Made by a program: the position numbers and the translations under genes. A DNA stretch of 64,000 bases from Cryptomeria japonica (taxonomy: Eukaryota > Streptophyta > Pinopsida > Cupressales > Cupressaceae). The notes beneath the pieces were generated by a model. The model was not told the DNA's origin and searched no databases. It was given only the letters and a program-made list of their open reading frames with translations. Shown piece by piece: positions 1-10,767 of this stretch; position 1 is the stretch's first letter, and the number at the start of each line of letters is the position of its first letter. The stretch is taken from contig NC_081408.1 in assembly GCF_030272615.1 (NCBI RefSeq), forward strand, positions 766,293,330 through 766,357,329, in the 5' to 3' direction.

Positions 1-211
1 TTTTATATAAATATAATATATTAGTGGCTTGCCACTTTCGCCAAAAAAAAAACATTGGATTACCATGATAAATATTATGACAAGACTTCTCAACCCAGCC
101 AGGTAGCAAGAAATTTGATTATTGTGGGTATAGAGGAATAAGAGGAATCTTCCAATGATGGTTCAGTGCTTATTCCTATCCAAAGGCAAGTCAAGCAATG
201 AATGATACAAT
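1..211. other. Intron 2 sequence, no gene seen
   Basis: AT-rich sequence to the left of the miniature LTR element. I see no coding potential or known motif. By position it belongs to intron 2 of the minus-strand ZC3H14/Nab2-like gene, whose third exon must lie outside the window. Confidence 0.4.
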
Positions 212-546
212 TGTTGGAATCGTTTGTCGTTCTGCCAAAAGAACGAACCATCAATGCTCAATACAAACACCAAATTTAACTCAACCCATGTGAGGCGGTT
301 AAGCCATGTCACGAGTCCCCACAAAGGTGCTAACCACGAAGTCAACAATCTCCCCCTTAGCACCCACTGAAGGGAGACTCGAACCTGTGACCCAAGGCTC
401 TGATACCAATTGTTGGAATCGTTTGTCATTGCACCAAAATCTCAAACTATCAATGCTCGATACAAACGCCAGATTTAACCCAACCAACGGGAAGCAATTA
501 AGCCATGTCACGAGTCCCCATGGAGGTGCTGACCACCAAGTCAACG
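212..546 (-). mobile_element. Miniature LTR retrotransposon (TRIM/SMART type), complete
   Basis: Two 136-bp direct repeats (212-347 and 411-546) flank a 63-bp middle. Read on the minus strand, the repeat starts TGTTGACTT (CG instead of TG in the right copy) and ends CCAACA. Two bases after the right copy comes the copia-type primer binding site TGGTATCAGAGC (plus 397-408), complementary to initiator tRNA-Met. A purine tract TAAGGGGGAGAT lies directly before the left copy. The flanks ACAAT (207-211) and ACAGT (547-551) look like a 5-bp target duplication with one transition. This is LTR-PBS-PPT-LTR with no room for a protein, as in the TRIM/SMART class. It must have been moved by an autonomous partner. 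It sits in intron 2 of the host gene, in the same orientation as the gene. Confidence 0.85.
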
Positions 547-1243
547 ACAGTATCTATTCTGCTCAAGGACTCAAAGTGCTGGTAGAGAATAATCTTCCAA
601 TGGAGTTGAACTAGAAGCAGCAGGGAGATCTTGGCTCCTCTTCACTCATTTTAAAGTGCAGGCATCAACAAAAGAATCGTTTTTTAATCCCCTTTTAACC
701 TAACTGAATTGTTTATTAAAACTGTGAATTTTTTTGAAACCCTAGCAATTTTTTTGCTGTTTTTTATCTGATTTTTTGAGTTTTAACAAATTTACATTCC
801 GAAAAAAAGCATGCCAGTAAATTGCAATTTATTGGGAGATTAAATCATGACAGGTGCAATTTTTTTTAAAATGTGATATTCGCAAAAAAAAAATGGATTT
901 TTGCTTTGATGAAAACCCCTCCAATAAAAATTCCATTCAGCTCAATTTACCTTTTTAATGGTACATATAATATAGTTCAGCATTTTGATCTGTTAAACAT
1001 TATCACATTTCCTTTTGCTCCTAATAACAAAATTCACTGCAAGAATGCTTCCCGGTTGAATCAATAAACATGCAAACCCTTGACTCTAGCCATTTGAAAC
1101 TAAAATGTTCAACTCAGATGATTTCTAATAAAATTTCATTTTTTCAAAATAGAATGGTATTCAATAAAGCATAAATTATTTCAAATACATTGCAAAACAA
1201 TGCAATTGAAAACTGACATGAAAGCCTCAAAAGATTCACTTAC
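547..1243 (-). other. 5' part of host intron 2, noncoding
   Basis: Continuation of intron 2 of the minus-strand gene. Its splice donor is GTAAGTG (read on the minus strand from 1243). The rest is AT-rich. I looked for an acceptor followed by codons continuing the domain after the last Trp and did not find one, so exon 3 is probably beyond position 1. Confidence 0.5.
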
Positions 1244-1344
1244 CATGCAACAAATGCACTGCTGTGATCACCAAGAAATGCATTCAGATCTTTCTTTGCT
1301 TGGTCCTGATGCTTCCCATGACAGACGAGAACAACAACATATTC
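1244..1344 (-). CDS. ZC3H14/Nab2-like protein, exon 2
   Basis: A 101-nt exon on the minus strand, bounded by acceptor TTGCAG|GAA and donor ATG|GTAAGTG. Read in phase 0 after exon 1 it gives EYVVVLVCHG then KHQDQAKKDL and NAFLGDHSSA, ending in FVA plus two bases of what would be a Trp codon. The pattern [ED]Y[VI]-x-V-[ML]V, the K-x-QDQ run and the FLG[DN] turn are those of the N-terminal PWI-like domain of the ZC3H14/Nab2 family of nuclear poly(A)-RNA-binding CCCH zinc-finger proteins. That domain binds partners rather than RNA. The zinc fingers would be in later exons outside the window. The exon has no ATG of its own in frame, so ORF calling misses it. The family call rests on recognised motifs. 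Homology to a plant homologue was not tested. Confidence 0.85.
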
Positions 1345-1391
1345 CTGCAATTGAAAAGTTGAATCCAGAATTGAGATTCAGACTTCAACCT

Positions 1392-1827
1392 AGCTACACT
1401 CATGGAATAACATAGTAAGTAGCAATTAACCAAATAATATAACGTTATACACAAAAAAAAACAGCCTGACAAAAAAATGAAATAAGAAAATCCCTAAATC
1501 CCCAGTATTTGAAACTAAAACAGAAAAATGATTTCAACTAAAAGTAAAACAGACAAATTTCATCTTGTAGAAGCTGCCTGCATACTTTCCAATGGTTATT
1601 GGGTTTTCGTAGCTACACTCATGGAATAATATAGTAAGCAGCAATTAACCAAACAATATAATATTATACACAAAAAAAAAAAATGCAGCCTCACAAAAAA
1701 AATGAAATAAGAAAATCCCTAAATACCCAGTATTTGAAACTAAAACAGAAAAATGATTACAACTAAAACAGATAAATTTCATCTGGTAGAAGCTGCCTGC
1801 ATACTTTCCAATGGTTATTGGGTTTTT
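1392..1827. repeat. Tandem duplication, two ~219-bp units
   Basis: Unit 1 is 1392-1610 and unit 2 is 1611-1827. Both begin AGCTACACTCATGGAATA and end near CAATGGTTATTGGGTTTT. They differ by scattered substitutions and small indels, for example in the A-runs after TATACAC, so the duplication is not brand new. It lies 48 bp upstream of exon 2 in transcript order. No coding content. Confidence 0.9.
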
Positions 1828-2329
1828 ATTTGTCAGTTCCAAGCAGATCAACCAGCAAAATTTATCTTCCTCCATTAGAAACAGCAGCCCAAATATGAAA
1901 TATCAAGGTTTTCTGTTTAATAATATTCTTATACATAACTTAGGGAATTTAAAACAAACGAAAGCCCAATACATTTTTACATTGACTCGAGCAGGGTTCA
2001 CCAGGGCATATGCTCTCTTTGTTGTTTGGACAAATAAGCACCCCTTAAGAATTCACAACTATCTATACCTAAAATTAATATGACATGGTCATCCTAAGAC
2101 AGCAGCCCTGTAAATAGTCAAACATCCAAAACTTTCAGAGAATTGCCCAAAAGCACTATATTTCAGATCCTAAGACCTGATTGCCTTAATGATCTCAAAC
2201 TTGCATTGAAATCCATAACCTGATTAAAATTGGTGGACATAAAGATTGTTAATTTTCCATGACAACTTTAAAATATGAACTGAAACCCATAAAATTTGCC
2301 CTCATACTAAGCCTAATTTGAAGAGTCAG

Positions 2330-4060
2330 AGGAAACATTGTTTATTTTCCATGATGCCCAGAAATTGCAAGTGAAATCCATAATCCAATTTACATTGTGG
2401 ACAAAATGTTGCTGATATTCCACGAAGTCCTAAATTTTGCAAAAAAACCCATGACAGAAACCAAACAGCAAGACAAAAAAATTGCCTATTTTCCATAATG
2501 CCATAAAAGTTAGCCAAAACTCATAACCCAGTTCAAACAACAGAAGAGAAAAACATTGTTCATCTTCCATAATGCCCTTAAAACTGCCACTAAAATCCAT
2601 AATCAATTTAACATTAGGCTAAAATCATTTCTGATTTTCAACTATGCCCTAAAATTTGCTCCAAGGGGCATAACACAACTTAAATAGTGGCATAAAACGA
2701 TAACTAATCTCCCTGGCCCTAAAATTTGCACTTCATTCCACAACCCAATTTGAAAACAAGGTGCAAAAAAGATTCTAATGTTGCATAAAGCACTAAACTT
2801 TGCATGGAAAACCATATCCAAATCAAATAGAAGAACAATATATTGCTGATGTTAAGATTTCCACAATCTATAATGCTGATGTTAAGATTTCCACAATCTA
2901 TAATGCTGATGTTCGATGGTGATCTGCAACATTGATGCAAAAACTCTTACACAATTGATCCCAGAAGCAGCAAATCATCAATATATTGCTAGTTAATTTA
3001 AACAGAGAGCTAATTTTCCATAATGCCCTAGAATTTGCTCTAAGTTTACGCCCTAAAATTCACTCCAAAATCCTATAACCCAATTTAAACAACAAGACAA
3101 AAACATAGCTAGTTTTCCATAATGTCCTTAAAGTTAAAATAAATCAACAAGCAATTTAAATAGAGGCAAAAAAATTGCAAACATTTCGCACAGCCCTAGA
3201 CTCTGCACCAAACCGAATACTTAAAATAAATAATAGAACAAAAAACACTGCTAATTTTCTATAATGTCAATAACCTAATTTAACCAGTAAGATAAAAACA
3301 ATTGCTAATATTCCATAATTCACTAAAAATTGCTCTAAAATCCATAAACCCAATCCAAACCGCAGAACAAATATGCTAATTTTCCATGGTACACTAAAAT
3401 TTGGCTAGAACTGCATGATTCATTATAAATTGCACTAAAATACATAAACCCAATTTTAAAATGTTAAAATAACATTCTACTCATCCCTGATGCACTAAAA
3501 TGTGCTCTAACGAAAACAATGCTGAAACTCAACAAAACCCTAATCTTTGTACTGAAATATGCGACTCAAATTAAATAGAAAGGCAAAAACATAACTCATT
3601 TTTCATAATGTCTTCAAATTTGCTCTAAACTCCATAAACCCAATTTAAACATCGAGAAACAAATATTACTAATTTTCATAAAGCCCTAAAATTTTCTCTA
3701 ACTTCCATAACACAATTTAAACAGCAGCACAAAAAATTGCTAGTTTTCCATAATGTCTTAAAACTTGCACTATAATCCATAACCCAAAATAAATAGTGAG
3801 ATGAAAAATTTGCAAACATTCCACAAAGCCCTAAATTTTGTACCAAAACTCATGCCCCAAATTAAATATCAGTACAAAAACAAACATAATTTTCCATAAT
3901 GACCAAATTGCACAATAGCTCAAATGACCAACCTAGATAACAGAACAAAACATTGCTAATTTTCCTTAATGCCCTAAAATTTGTGCTACAACCCACAACC
4001 CAATTTAAATAGCAGTGTAAAAACATTGTCAATATTCAGAAAGCCCTCCCTGTTAAATGG
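2330..4060. repeat. Degenerate ~70-bp tandem repeat array, block A
   Basis: The phrase TTTTCCATAATGCCCTAAAA, then TTTGCTCTAAAATCCATAAC, then CCAATTTAAACAGCAG and ACAAAAACATTGCTAA, recurs with substitutions and indels. The TTCCATAATGCC core appears near 2347, 2417, 2489, 2563 and 2633, a spacing of 70-74 bp. About two dozen units fit in the block. Stop codons occur in all frames. Block B (12905-14690) has the same unit, so the two were probably one array. Confidence 0.8.
2845..2913. repeat. Local 30-bp tandem repeat
   Basis: Two identical 30-bp units (2845-2874, 2875-2904) beginning GCTGATGTTAAGATTTCCAC, and the first nine bases of a third. It is a younger expansion inside the older 70-bp array. 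On the opposite strand it produces the duplicated peptide IIDCGNLNIS in a short spurious ORF. Confidence 0.9.
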
Positions 4061-4133
4061 ATAGGAGTCCATAAGAAAATTTGGAAGCAAGATAAATGTT
4101 CCCATTCATAAATAGGTTTTTAAAAGCTCTACA

Positions 4134-4346
4134 TTGATGGGGCAGTCAGGGGGAAACCCCGGCCTAGCAGGAGCAGGCTGCTTAACTAGAAATGGAAAAG
4201 GGTTGATTGTTGGGAATAGTTGTCTTGTTCTTTCTCACTCTTTCAACAACCTGGCCGAGTTTCTAGCGCACGTAGAGGATTTAAAGTTGGCTAAAGTCCG
4301 AGGCAGGAGTTTGCTTGGAAGCAGATGGTGGCCAACATTGGGATGA
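4134..4346 (+). pseudogene. RNase H-like fragment of a retrotransposon
   Basis: A 70-codon stretch reads SGGNPGLAGAG, then CLTRNGKGLIVG, then FNNLAEFLAHVEDLKLAK. This matches the start of the plant RNase H-like (RVT_3) domain: G-NPG-AG-G, then a basic turn, then N-AE. These domains occur in plant LINEs and in some gypsy-related proteins. The leading acidic Asp motif (FDG) is not intact, and no reverse transcriptase is visible next to it. It is a short orphan remnant inside intron 1, with lower AT content than its surroundings. Confidence 0.6.
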
Positions 4347-5221
4347 TCAAGTTTTGTACCCCAAAAACAATCTTAGGAAGCATCCTAAAGGAAGCTAAGG
4401 AACTATTCACTAGCTTTGACAATAATTCATCTACTACATGTGCCAATATGGATATGGGTACACTATAACATGTATATGGCTTGGATAACATCCCCAATCA
4501 TTCCCAAAATTGGGGCAAATTTGATGCATGCTAGATACATCATGATTTGACATCCTTAAAAATTGTGTTGTATCCAGGTGAATTGTTAAAAATCTATAAT
4601 ATTTTGACATAAATCAAGTCTCGAATAGGGTAGTTGAGTACAACGTGAAGATATGAGCTGCTAAGTGGCACAAACAGGGAGCAACCAAAAGCTGAGTGCC
4701 ACGAGCAAAGAAGAAAGCAAAGCTGAACAGCACAAGCAAAGTTAGGCTCTTTGTTTTCTCTATTTTGGTATCTTGTATATGTCATTTTTTATTTTTTTTT
4801 TGCATTTGTATATGGTTTCATTACACTGGAGGGGGTTTTCCATGCATATCTATTGGCATTTTCATTTTCATCATCCAATGAGCTTTTCTATTGTTACCCA
4901 TCTATTGTGTGATATCCTCTATCCACATTTTGGAACTTTTTGAAGACATCACTATCCTCTGCTTTGAAGTCATCATGTCCTTTAGACTTTAATGTATTGT
5001 CTTATTTTCTTTGCTTATGGCAAAAATTAAAATATATATTTATTTTATTCCAATTATAATATTAATTTCTTTATTTTATTGTTATTGATGCACATGGTTT
5101 CTACTGCAATAAGAAATTCAAGATTTCCATTTATTTTGTTATTATCAATACTTTAATTGGTATAATGAATAATCTGTTCATAATGATTTGTCTAACTCAT
5201 CGTAGCATCATCAGTATACAA
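4347..5221. other. Intron sequence, no gene recognised
   Basis: AT-rich, with several T-runs (around 4780-4800 and 5030-5090). The short ORFs here are low-complexity and have no family signature. Confidence 0.4.
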
Positions 5222-5430
5222 TGTTGGGAAATGGAATAACAAACAGATCAAACTTGACCGTAGAGCTTTGTTGTGGAAATATGTCCCCATACTTGACAAA
5301 ACTCAAGGTGGTGTAGTTACATATGGACATGTCAATAGTGCATCAAGAAGTTCAAAGGTTCATAATCCAGGCTTCATGGGCAATTCACCACAAAACAAAG
5401 AAGGGGTTGTTGCCTACAAAAAATTTTAAA
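5222..5430 (+). pseudogene. Possible BED-finger region of a hAT-type transposase
   Basis: One frame reads NVGKWNNKQIKLDRRALLWK, then YVPILDKTQGG. Plant hAT transposases often carry an ALWKYV-x-KLEK segment just before their BED zinc finger, and this resembles it. The Cys/His ligands that should follow are not visible. The resemblance is short and I hold it loosely. Downstream sequence to 5783, resuming after the LTR insertion at 8181, could belong to the same decayed element. Confidence 0.25.
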
Positions 5431-6883
5431 TTAAAGATATCAAATGGAGCAAAATGAAGCTGATAATCTTGTTCAAAATTCAAAACAAAGGTCAACTATA
5501 AATAAACCAGCTTTGCATCCACAATCAGCCTAAAGTACATTTAAAAGTCACAAGAGCAGAGCAGCAATTTAGGACCAGTTGAAAAATCATTTTCATTTGA
5601 GGAGTCCAAACGATACAAACTAGAATATTGTTCATTGCCTGTATGCAAATGTAATCGAACTAACATGGTGCACTCCCCATATCAACAAAAGATGGTCATG
5701 TCTTTCAATAAAGCACCTACAAGAAGGTTTGTAGCACCCTTTTGGCTAAAGAGACATTATGGATAGACAATTGGGGACAATTCTGTTAAAATAATATTAA
5801 TATCTTCTATAATGGTCATCTTCTATTTTTAGTGGTTATCTTCTATTTTTAGTGGTCGACTCATTTAGCTTTTTAGTTAATTAGCTTTTAAACTTAATTT
5901 GGCTTTCACGCTTAATTTAGCATTTAGCTCTTTAATCTTTTACTTCAATGTTATGTTCTAATTATAGAACATCATCTTGTAACCTCTATATATATGTGTG
6001 TATATCGTTCAATGTAATCATCCGATTATTGAATCATTCATTCAATTTATTTTTCATGGTATCACAGCGGGTCGATGGGATTCTTTAAAGTTTGGCGAAT
6101 TTTTTAATAAAAATTCATGGACTTCTTTCTGGAATATTTTCCAGATTTTTTTATTGTTTTTTATACAAAAACGATTTTGCTTTTTTGAAGGTTTTTTGTG
6201 GGTTTCGAGGGTTTCTTGTTCATGGGCAAATTTCTTTGTGCTAGGCAGCAGTTCATGTTTTTTTTAGGGTTCTGGAGATTTTTGGGCGTGCAACCTGGAC
6301 TTTTTTTTTTGCAGATTGAAAATTTTCCTAAGGTTTCTGCAATTTTCTGACTAGGGTTTTAACCCTTCAGTTCAAGTCAAAATTTTATTCTGGTTGTAGA
6401 TTCCTGATGGGTTTTTCGAGACCTCAACTGGGTCGTCGTTAGATTTTTTTGGGTGCATCGTTTTTTGTGCCTCGATTTTTGATCCATTGGATCTGCATTC
6501 TGATTTCAGATTCTTGGTGGGTTTTTCGAGAGCTTTTTTGGGTTGGTCTCAAATTTTTTTGGGTGCCTCGTTTTCCGTGCCTTGAATTTTGTGCCAACGA
6601 ATTTGCCTTGAAATTTAAAAACACTCCGCGATTTCTGCTAATTTTGTGGACATCAAGAATTTTGCTATCTTTTGGGCATCGTTTAAGCTGTTTTAAGTTT
6701 ACAGAAAATTTTAATTTATGGGTTTCTTCCAAACCTCGAAATCCGTGCCTTTGAATTTGTGCCAAATTTCTTCTCCAGGGTTTCAGTTTTTGCAGCAACT
6801 ACTTCTATTCTGATTTTTTTTAAATCAGATTCTTCTATATCTTCCTTTCACTCGATTGACCTTGTTCAACCTTGATTTCCGTG

Positions 6884-7078
6884 ATGGCATCTTTGACAAA
6901 CATCATGTTGGAACACAGTCAGAAGTTCAGTGGCCACAACTACAACACCTGGAAACAGCGCATGTTCACGATATCTGAATATCATTACCTTTATCAGATT
7001 GATTTAGGCCAGACCTCGTCTTACAAGTCCCAGGGTTTTCACAATTTTTTTCTGAAAAATTGTCTGTCGGTTTTCTGA
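6884..7078 (+). pseudogene. Truncated copia gag N-terminus inside the non-autonomous element
   Basis: The ATG at 6884 opens MASLTNIMLEHSQKFSGHNY, followed by NTWKQRMFTISEYHYLYQID. F-x-G-x-NY-x-x-WK-x-RM is the conserved start of copia gag. After about 50 codons homology ends and the frame closes in repeated noncoding sequence. I chose ATG 6884 rather than 6872 because it sits nearer to the conserved start. It may survive only as a packaging or RNA signal. Confidence 0.7.
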
Positions 7079-7520
7079 TTTTTTCCACAAAAAATCATGG
7101 GAGGGTTTTCACGATTTTTTCCTCAAAAATTGTTTGCAGGGTTTATAATTTTCCCTTAAAAATTATCTCATCTGTAATCCGCGATATTCGTGTAAGATTT
7201 TAGTTATCTTGGTTTTACGATGATTTGTAACTTCAAATTTCTTGGTTTTTCGATTTTCTCCTCAAAATCGTAAATTCTCTTTTCAAGGGGTTCCTATTTC
7301 AAGGTTTAGAATTTTTTCCTTAAAAATTATTATCTGTCATCCGCAAAGCTTGCGTGGGATTCTAGGTTTTCACGATTTTTTCTTCAAAAATTGTTTGCTG
7401 GTTTTTACAATTTTTTCCTCAAAAATCATCTGTAATACGTGAAGTTCGCGTGGGATTTGTGATTCGCGAAGTTCTCTGGTTTTGATCGATTTTTCTCCTC
7501 AAAAATCGAGCTTTGTTGCA
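7030..7520 (+). repeat. Repeated T-rich inverted-repeat units in the element interior
   Basis: Short units of the form CACGATTTTTTCCTCAAAAA followed by TTGTTTGC recur near 7040, 7110, 7250, 7370, 7405 and 7490. Within each, AATTTTT and AAAAATT can pair, so each unit can fold as a small hairpin. They replace the region where gag-pol would be. Confidence 0.6.
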
Positions 7521-8185
7521 GTCAGTTTGGGTCGCACCTGCCAGGGCGTACATCTGCAACCGTGGTATCTTGCCTTCAGTTTTGGAGTTGGTACTCTTCT
7601 GCAAAAGAGTTTGCTGATTTTTTCCTCAAAATCATTGTTTTAGGCTTCAGTAATTCGCATGTGCCAGATCTCTAATTCGCGTGTGAAGGCTACATTCGCT
7701 TGGATGGCTTTTGGTATTCTTGGTCATTTACATTCTACAGATCCTAGGAGGGTCTCCGTAGCAGCAGAGTGTTCTTTGCATCTAGGATCATAACACTTGC
7801 AATGTTTTCTATAGGGTATTGAGTGCAATGACCATTAGGGAGGGTGTTAAAATAATATTAATATCTTCTATAATGGTCATCTTCTATCTTTAGTTGTGGA
7901 CTCATTTAGCTTTTTAGTTAATTAGCTTTTAAGCTTTATTTAGCATTTAGCTTTTTCTTTTTAGTTAATTAGCTTTTAAGCTTTATTTAGCTTTTAAGCT
8001 TTATTTGGTTTTCATGCCTAATTTAGCTTTCACGCTTAATTTAGCGTTTAGCTCTTTAATCTTTTACTTCAACGCTATGTTCTAATTAAAAAACATCGTC
8101 TTGTAACCTCTATATATACGTGTGTGTATTGTTCAATGTAATCATCCGATTATTGAATCATTCATTCAATTTATTTTTCAAATTC

Positions 8186-9268
8186 AAGATTTGCGGAAAA
8201 TTTATAGGGTTTCTATCATTCGTGATGAGTGTCAGGATGGAAGATCTATTCCTTGATTTGGCTTCCCTACATTTTATTGTGCTTTCTTTGTTTGATCAAA
8301 TGATGGCTTCAATGAGACAAATTTAGGATAGTTGTTGTGGGTGGGGTGGTTATGGTTGTTTGTCGTCATAAGTTCAATAATACCTACTACTTGAGTCAGA
8401 GTAAGTGGGAGAAACTAGTTTTTCAGTAATAGAAATGGCAGACATGAAGGATTCTCCTTATGGAGGAACAGTCTAAAAGGCTCTTGACAAATATCTTCTC
8501 CATCCCCAATAGATCCAATTTGTATCTAAGTAAAGGGGTACTAATTTAAGTGTTACAATAATACTTGGGCTTGTAAGGCCCCCATTCATCCATTGAGTAG
8601 ATTTCCAAGATCAAAGTTGCAAAGCAAAATGCAAATGAACTTCTAGAAAACCTTCTATGGGCGCTGATGTCAATTGGCGATTCCATGGACAAGGTAGAGA
8701 GGAGGCCTATGTGCAAAAAACTTGGAAGTACACACCTTGTGGGATGAGATCCAAGTTGTCCACAAATAGAAAAGGCAATTAGTGGCTTTTTGCAAAGTGT
8801 TCTCCTAGATGGTCAACTGTGTTGTGACGTTTTCACACATCGCCTCATTACAGATGGGGATCCCCACTTTTTTGCTCGTATGTTAGTTCTTTTGCCTAGT
8901 TTGCTTAGCTTGGCAGTAGTTTCTTTAGTTATTAACCTTTTGCTTGTGAGAAGATGCAGCGCTTTAATTGTCAAGATGTCATCAAGTCAGCATGTCCATG
9001 TCTTGGACTAAGATGAACAAACAACCTTCAGCTTCTCTTAGTCAAAAATACTTAAGTATTGCATAGGAGTCAAGAGCTTCATTGAATGGTGAAGCACAAT
9101 GCAACCCATAAGTTTTAAGTCATGAGATAGATTTTGTGAATGATGAGTAACTTTCAAGCAAGTGGAACACCTCAAGGGTTGGGTAAGAAGGAGAAGATTC
9201 AATCAAAAATTAGGAAAATGAAAAGTGGATATTAAAAAAATTGACAAGTGTGGGTGAAAGCAAAAGTG
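8186..9268. other. Intron sequence, decayed, family not recognised
   Basis: Continues the sequence interrupted by the LTR insertion at 5784. Short open stretches (8120-8326, 8790-9011) show no signature I recognise. They may belong to the same decayed DNA transposon as 5222-5430, but this is only a guess. Confidence 0.3.
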
Positions 9269-9421
9269 CTCAAATTCCTTGACGTCAAGGAATCCCCAGC
9301 CTCACTTCTCATTTTCCTTGACCTCAAGGAATCCCTGACTTGAGTTCTCAAATTCCTTGACCTCTAGGAATCCCCGACTTGACTTTTAAAATTCCTTGAC
9401 TCCAAGGAATCCACAACTTGG
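9269..9421. repeat. Four 39-bp tandem units, each containing a palindrome
   Basis: Units start near 9274, 9313, 9352 and 9391. The first holds the perfect 20-bp palindrome ATTCCTTGACGTCAAGGAAT (9274-9293). The others carry ATTCCTTGACCTCAAGGAAT-like versions with one to three mismatches. The linker is CCCCGACTTGACTT with changes. The centre of the perfect copy is TGACGTCA, the consensus of CRE/bZIP binding sites. Confidence 0.85.
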
Positions 9422-10767
9422 AAATCTTGAAGAGCTAGGTCAAGTAGAAGTTGCACTATCAAGATAGATGAGAATTGATAAACAAATTTATCCATGATTT
9501 TATGATCAAATGCAAGGATTCTGATTGAGGACAATTTTCTTCAGCAGAGTTGATATTTCAAGAATTTGCCAAGTTGAGGATGTCATTTCCAGCCTTGATA
9601 ATATAATTTCCCTGATCTACAAGACCCATTTCCAGAGCTCAAGGGTTGTTATCCAAATTCGTGGAAGGGCAGTGTAAAAGAGAACCCAGTCATTTACATG
9701 AAAATCAGACCCAAAACCATGCGTTTCCAGATCTGAAATAAAGAAATTCTATGTTTGAAATATCATTTCCAGACCTGTAAAAACTATTAAAGGATTTAAT
9801 ATGTGCATTTCCAGATTTGGTGAAGGTTTTAAGAGGCACAGTTTATAAAGTGTTAATGTCATTTCATTCATTCCTTAGTGTTTTATGATTCGAAATATGT
9901 TTCTTTTCCAGGTCTGATGCAAGGAATGAAGAAGCGGCTGTAACATCAAGGGTTCATCTCAATACAAATCACGAGGAATATTACTTCATCAGCAAACACA
10001 AGAATGCAGGGAAGAGTAATCAAAATCATCAACATGAGGATGATGAGAGATCAACACATTTGAAGGTAGACTTGGAGAGAGGTTCAAGGACATCGCACCA
10101 AGAGAAGAACAATAAACATGAGGAAACATTGCAATTATCTTGAATTTCCTCCGGAAATCCAAGATTCAAGGCTAGTACACCATAGAGAATACATCATAAG
10201 GCGAAATTCCCAAACAAGAAGATGAAAAGTGAAATGATCAAGAAGAATTACAACCGCAAGCATTTGTGATGATCTACAAATTGACCAAGCTAGGGTGGCA
10301 CCTAGGCATCATCAACCCAATCACATCATTCCCAAGTCAAAGGGTCCAAATTCAAATACTTGACTCATCCAACAAGGAGGATAACTACCACATTTAAAAG
10401 CACAAAGTTCAATGTACCTAACCTTATCACTCATTGGTCAGCCTTCAAAGATGGACATGTGTCCAATTTAATGTAATTTTCTTATTGGCTGAGAAGAAGT
10501 TTGTTGTAACAAACCCTAATTAGGGTTTTATTGTAAAATCTTGCCCATTGATTTGAGAATTAATCTGAGACATACTATTCATTGATTTTATGGTGTATAG
10601 TGGTGTTTCTTCTACATATTGCATGGTTTCTTGTTATATCCTCAAATTTAATTAAAATTTATTGATTATGATGGAGAAGTGTGATGATATTTGATGAATC
10701 CTTTGGTTCATACCATTTACACCTTGCTGATTGCAAGTCGTAGTGCATGGTTAGTTTGAACCTATAC
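9422..10767. other. Noncoding, with scattered TTTCCAGAYCTG motifs
   Basis: TTTCCAG followed by an AT/AC and CTG occurs repeatedly between about 9590 and 9930. The rest reads like UTR or LTR-flanking sequence without open frames. It may be the inside of the element whose LTR-like part begins at 10768. Confidence 0.35.

Larger units (their letters stand above)
5784..8180 (+). mobile_element. Complete non-autonomous Ty1/copia-type LTR element
   Basis: The 5' LTR (5784-6056) and 3' LTR (7845-8180) both start TGTTAAAATAATATTAATAT and end CAATTTATTTTTCA. A PBS TGGTATCACAGCGGG follows the 5' LTR directly (6057), and a purine tract ATTAGGGAGGG precedes the 3' LTR. The 5-bp flanks are identical: AATTC at 5779-5783 and 8181-8185. 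The 1.8-kb interior has no pol. It holds only a gag-like start (6884-7078) and T-rich repeated sequence. The LTRs differ in length (273 against 336 bp) because the 3' copy has extra TTAGCTTTTAAGCTTTATTT units and the 5' copy a small duplication. It would need another element's enzymes to move. It is inserted in intron 1 of the host gene, opposite to the gene's direction. Confidence 0.9.

Noticed and set aside
395-410. Possible tRNA or tRNA-derived SINE because of TGGTATCAGAGCC and GGTTCGAGTC
   Set aside because: The LTR pair, PBS position, purine tract and TSD fit a TRIM better, and no cloverleaf or 3' tail is present.
163-614. ORFs on both strands over the miniature LTR element
   Set aside because: They span LTR, PBS and PPT signals and repeat between the two LTRs; no protein family.
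6439-6798. Overlapping ~100-codon ORFs on both strands at 6439-6798
   Set aside because: They lie in the repeated T-rich leader of the non-autonomous copia element and carry no motif.
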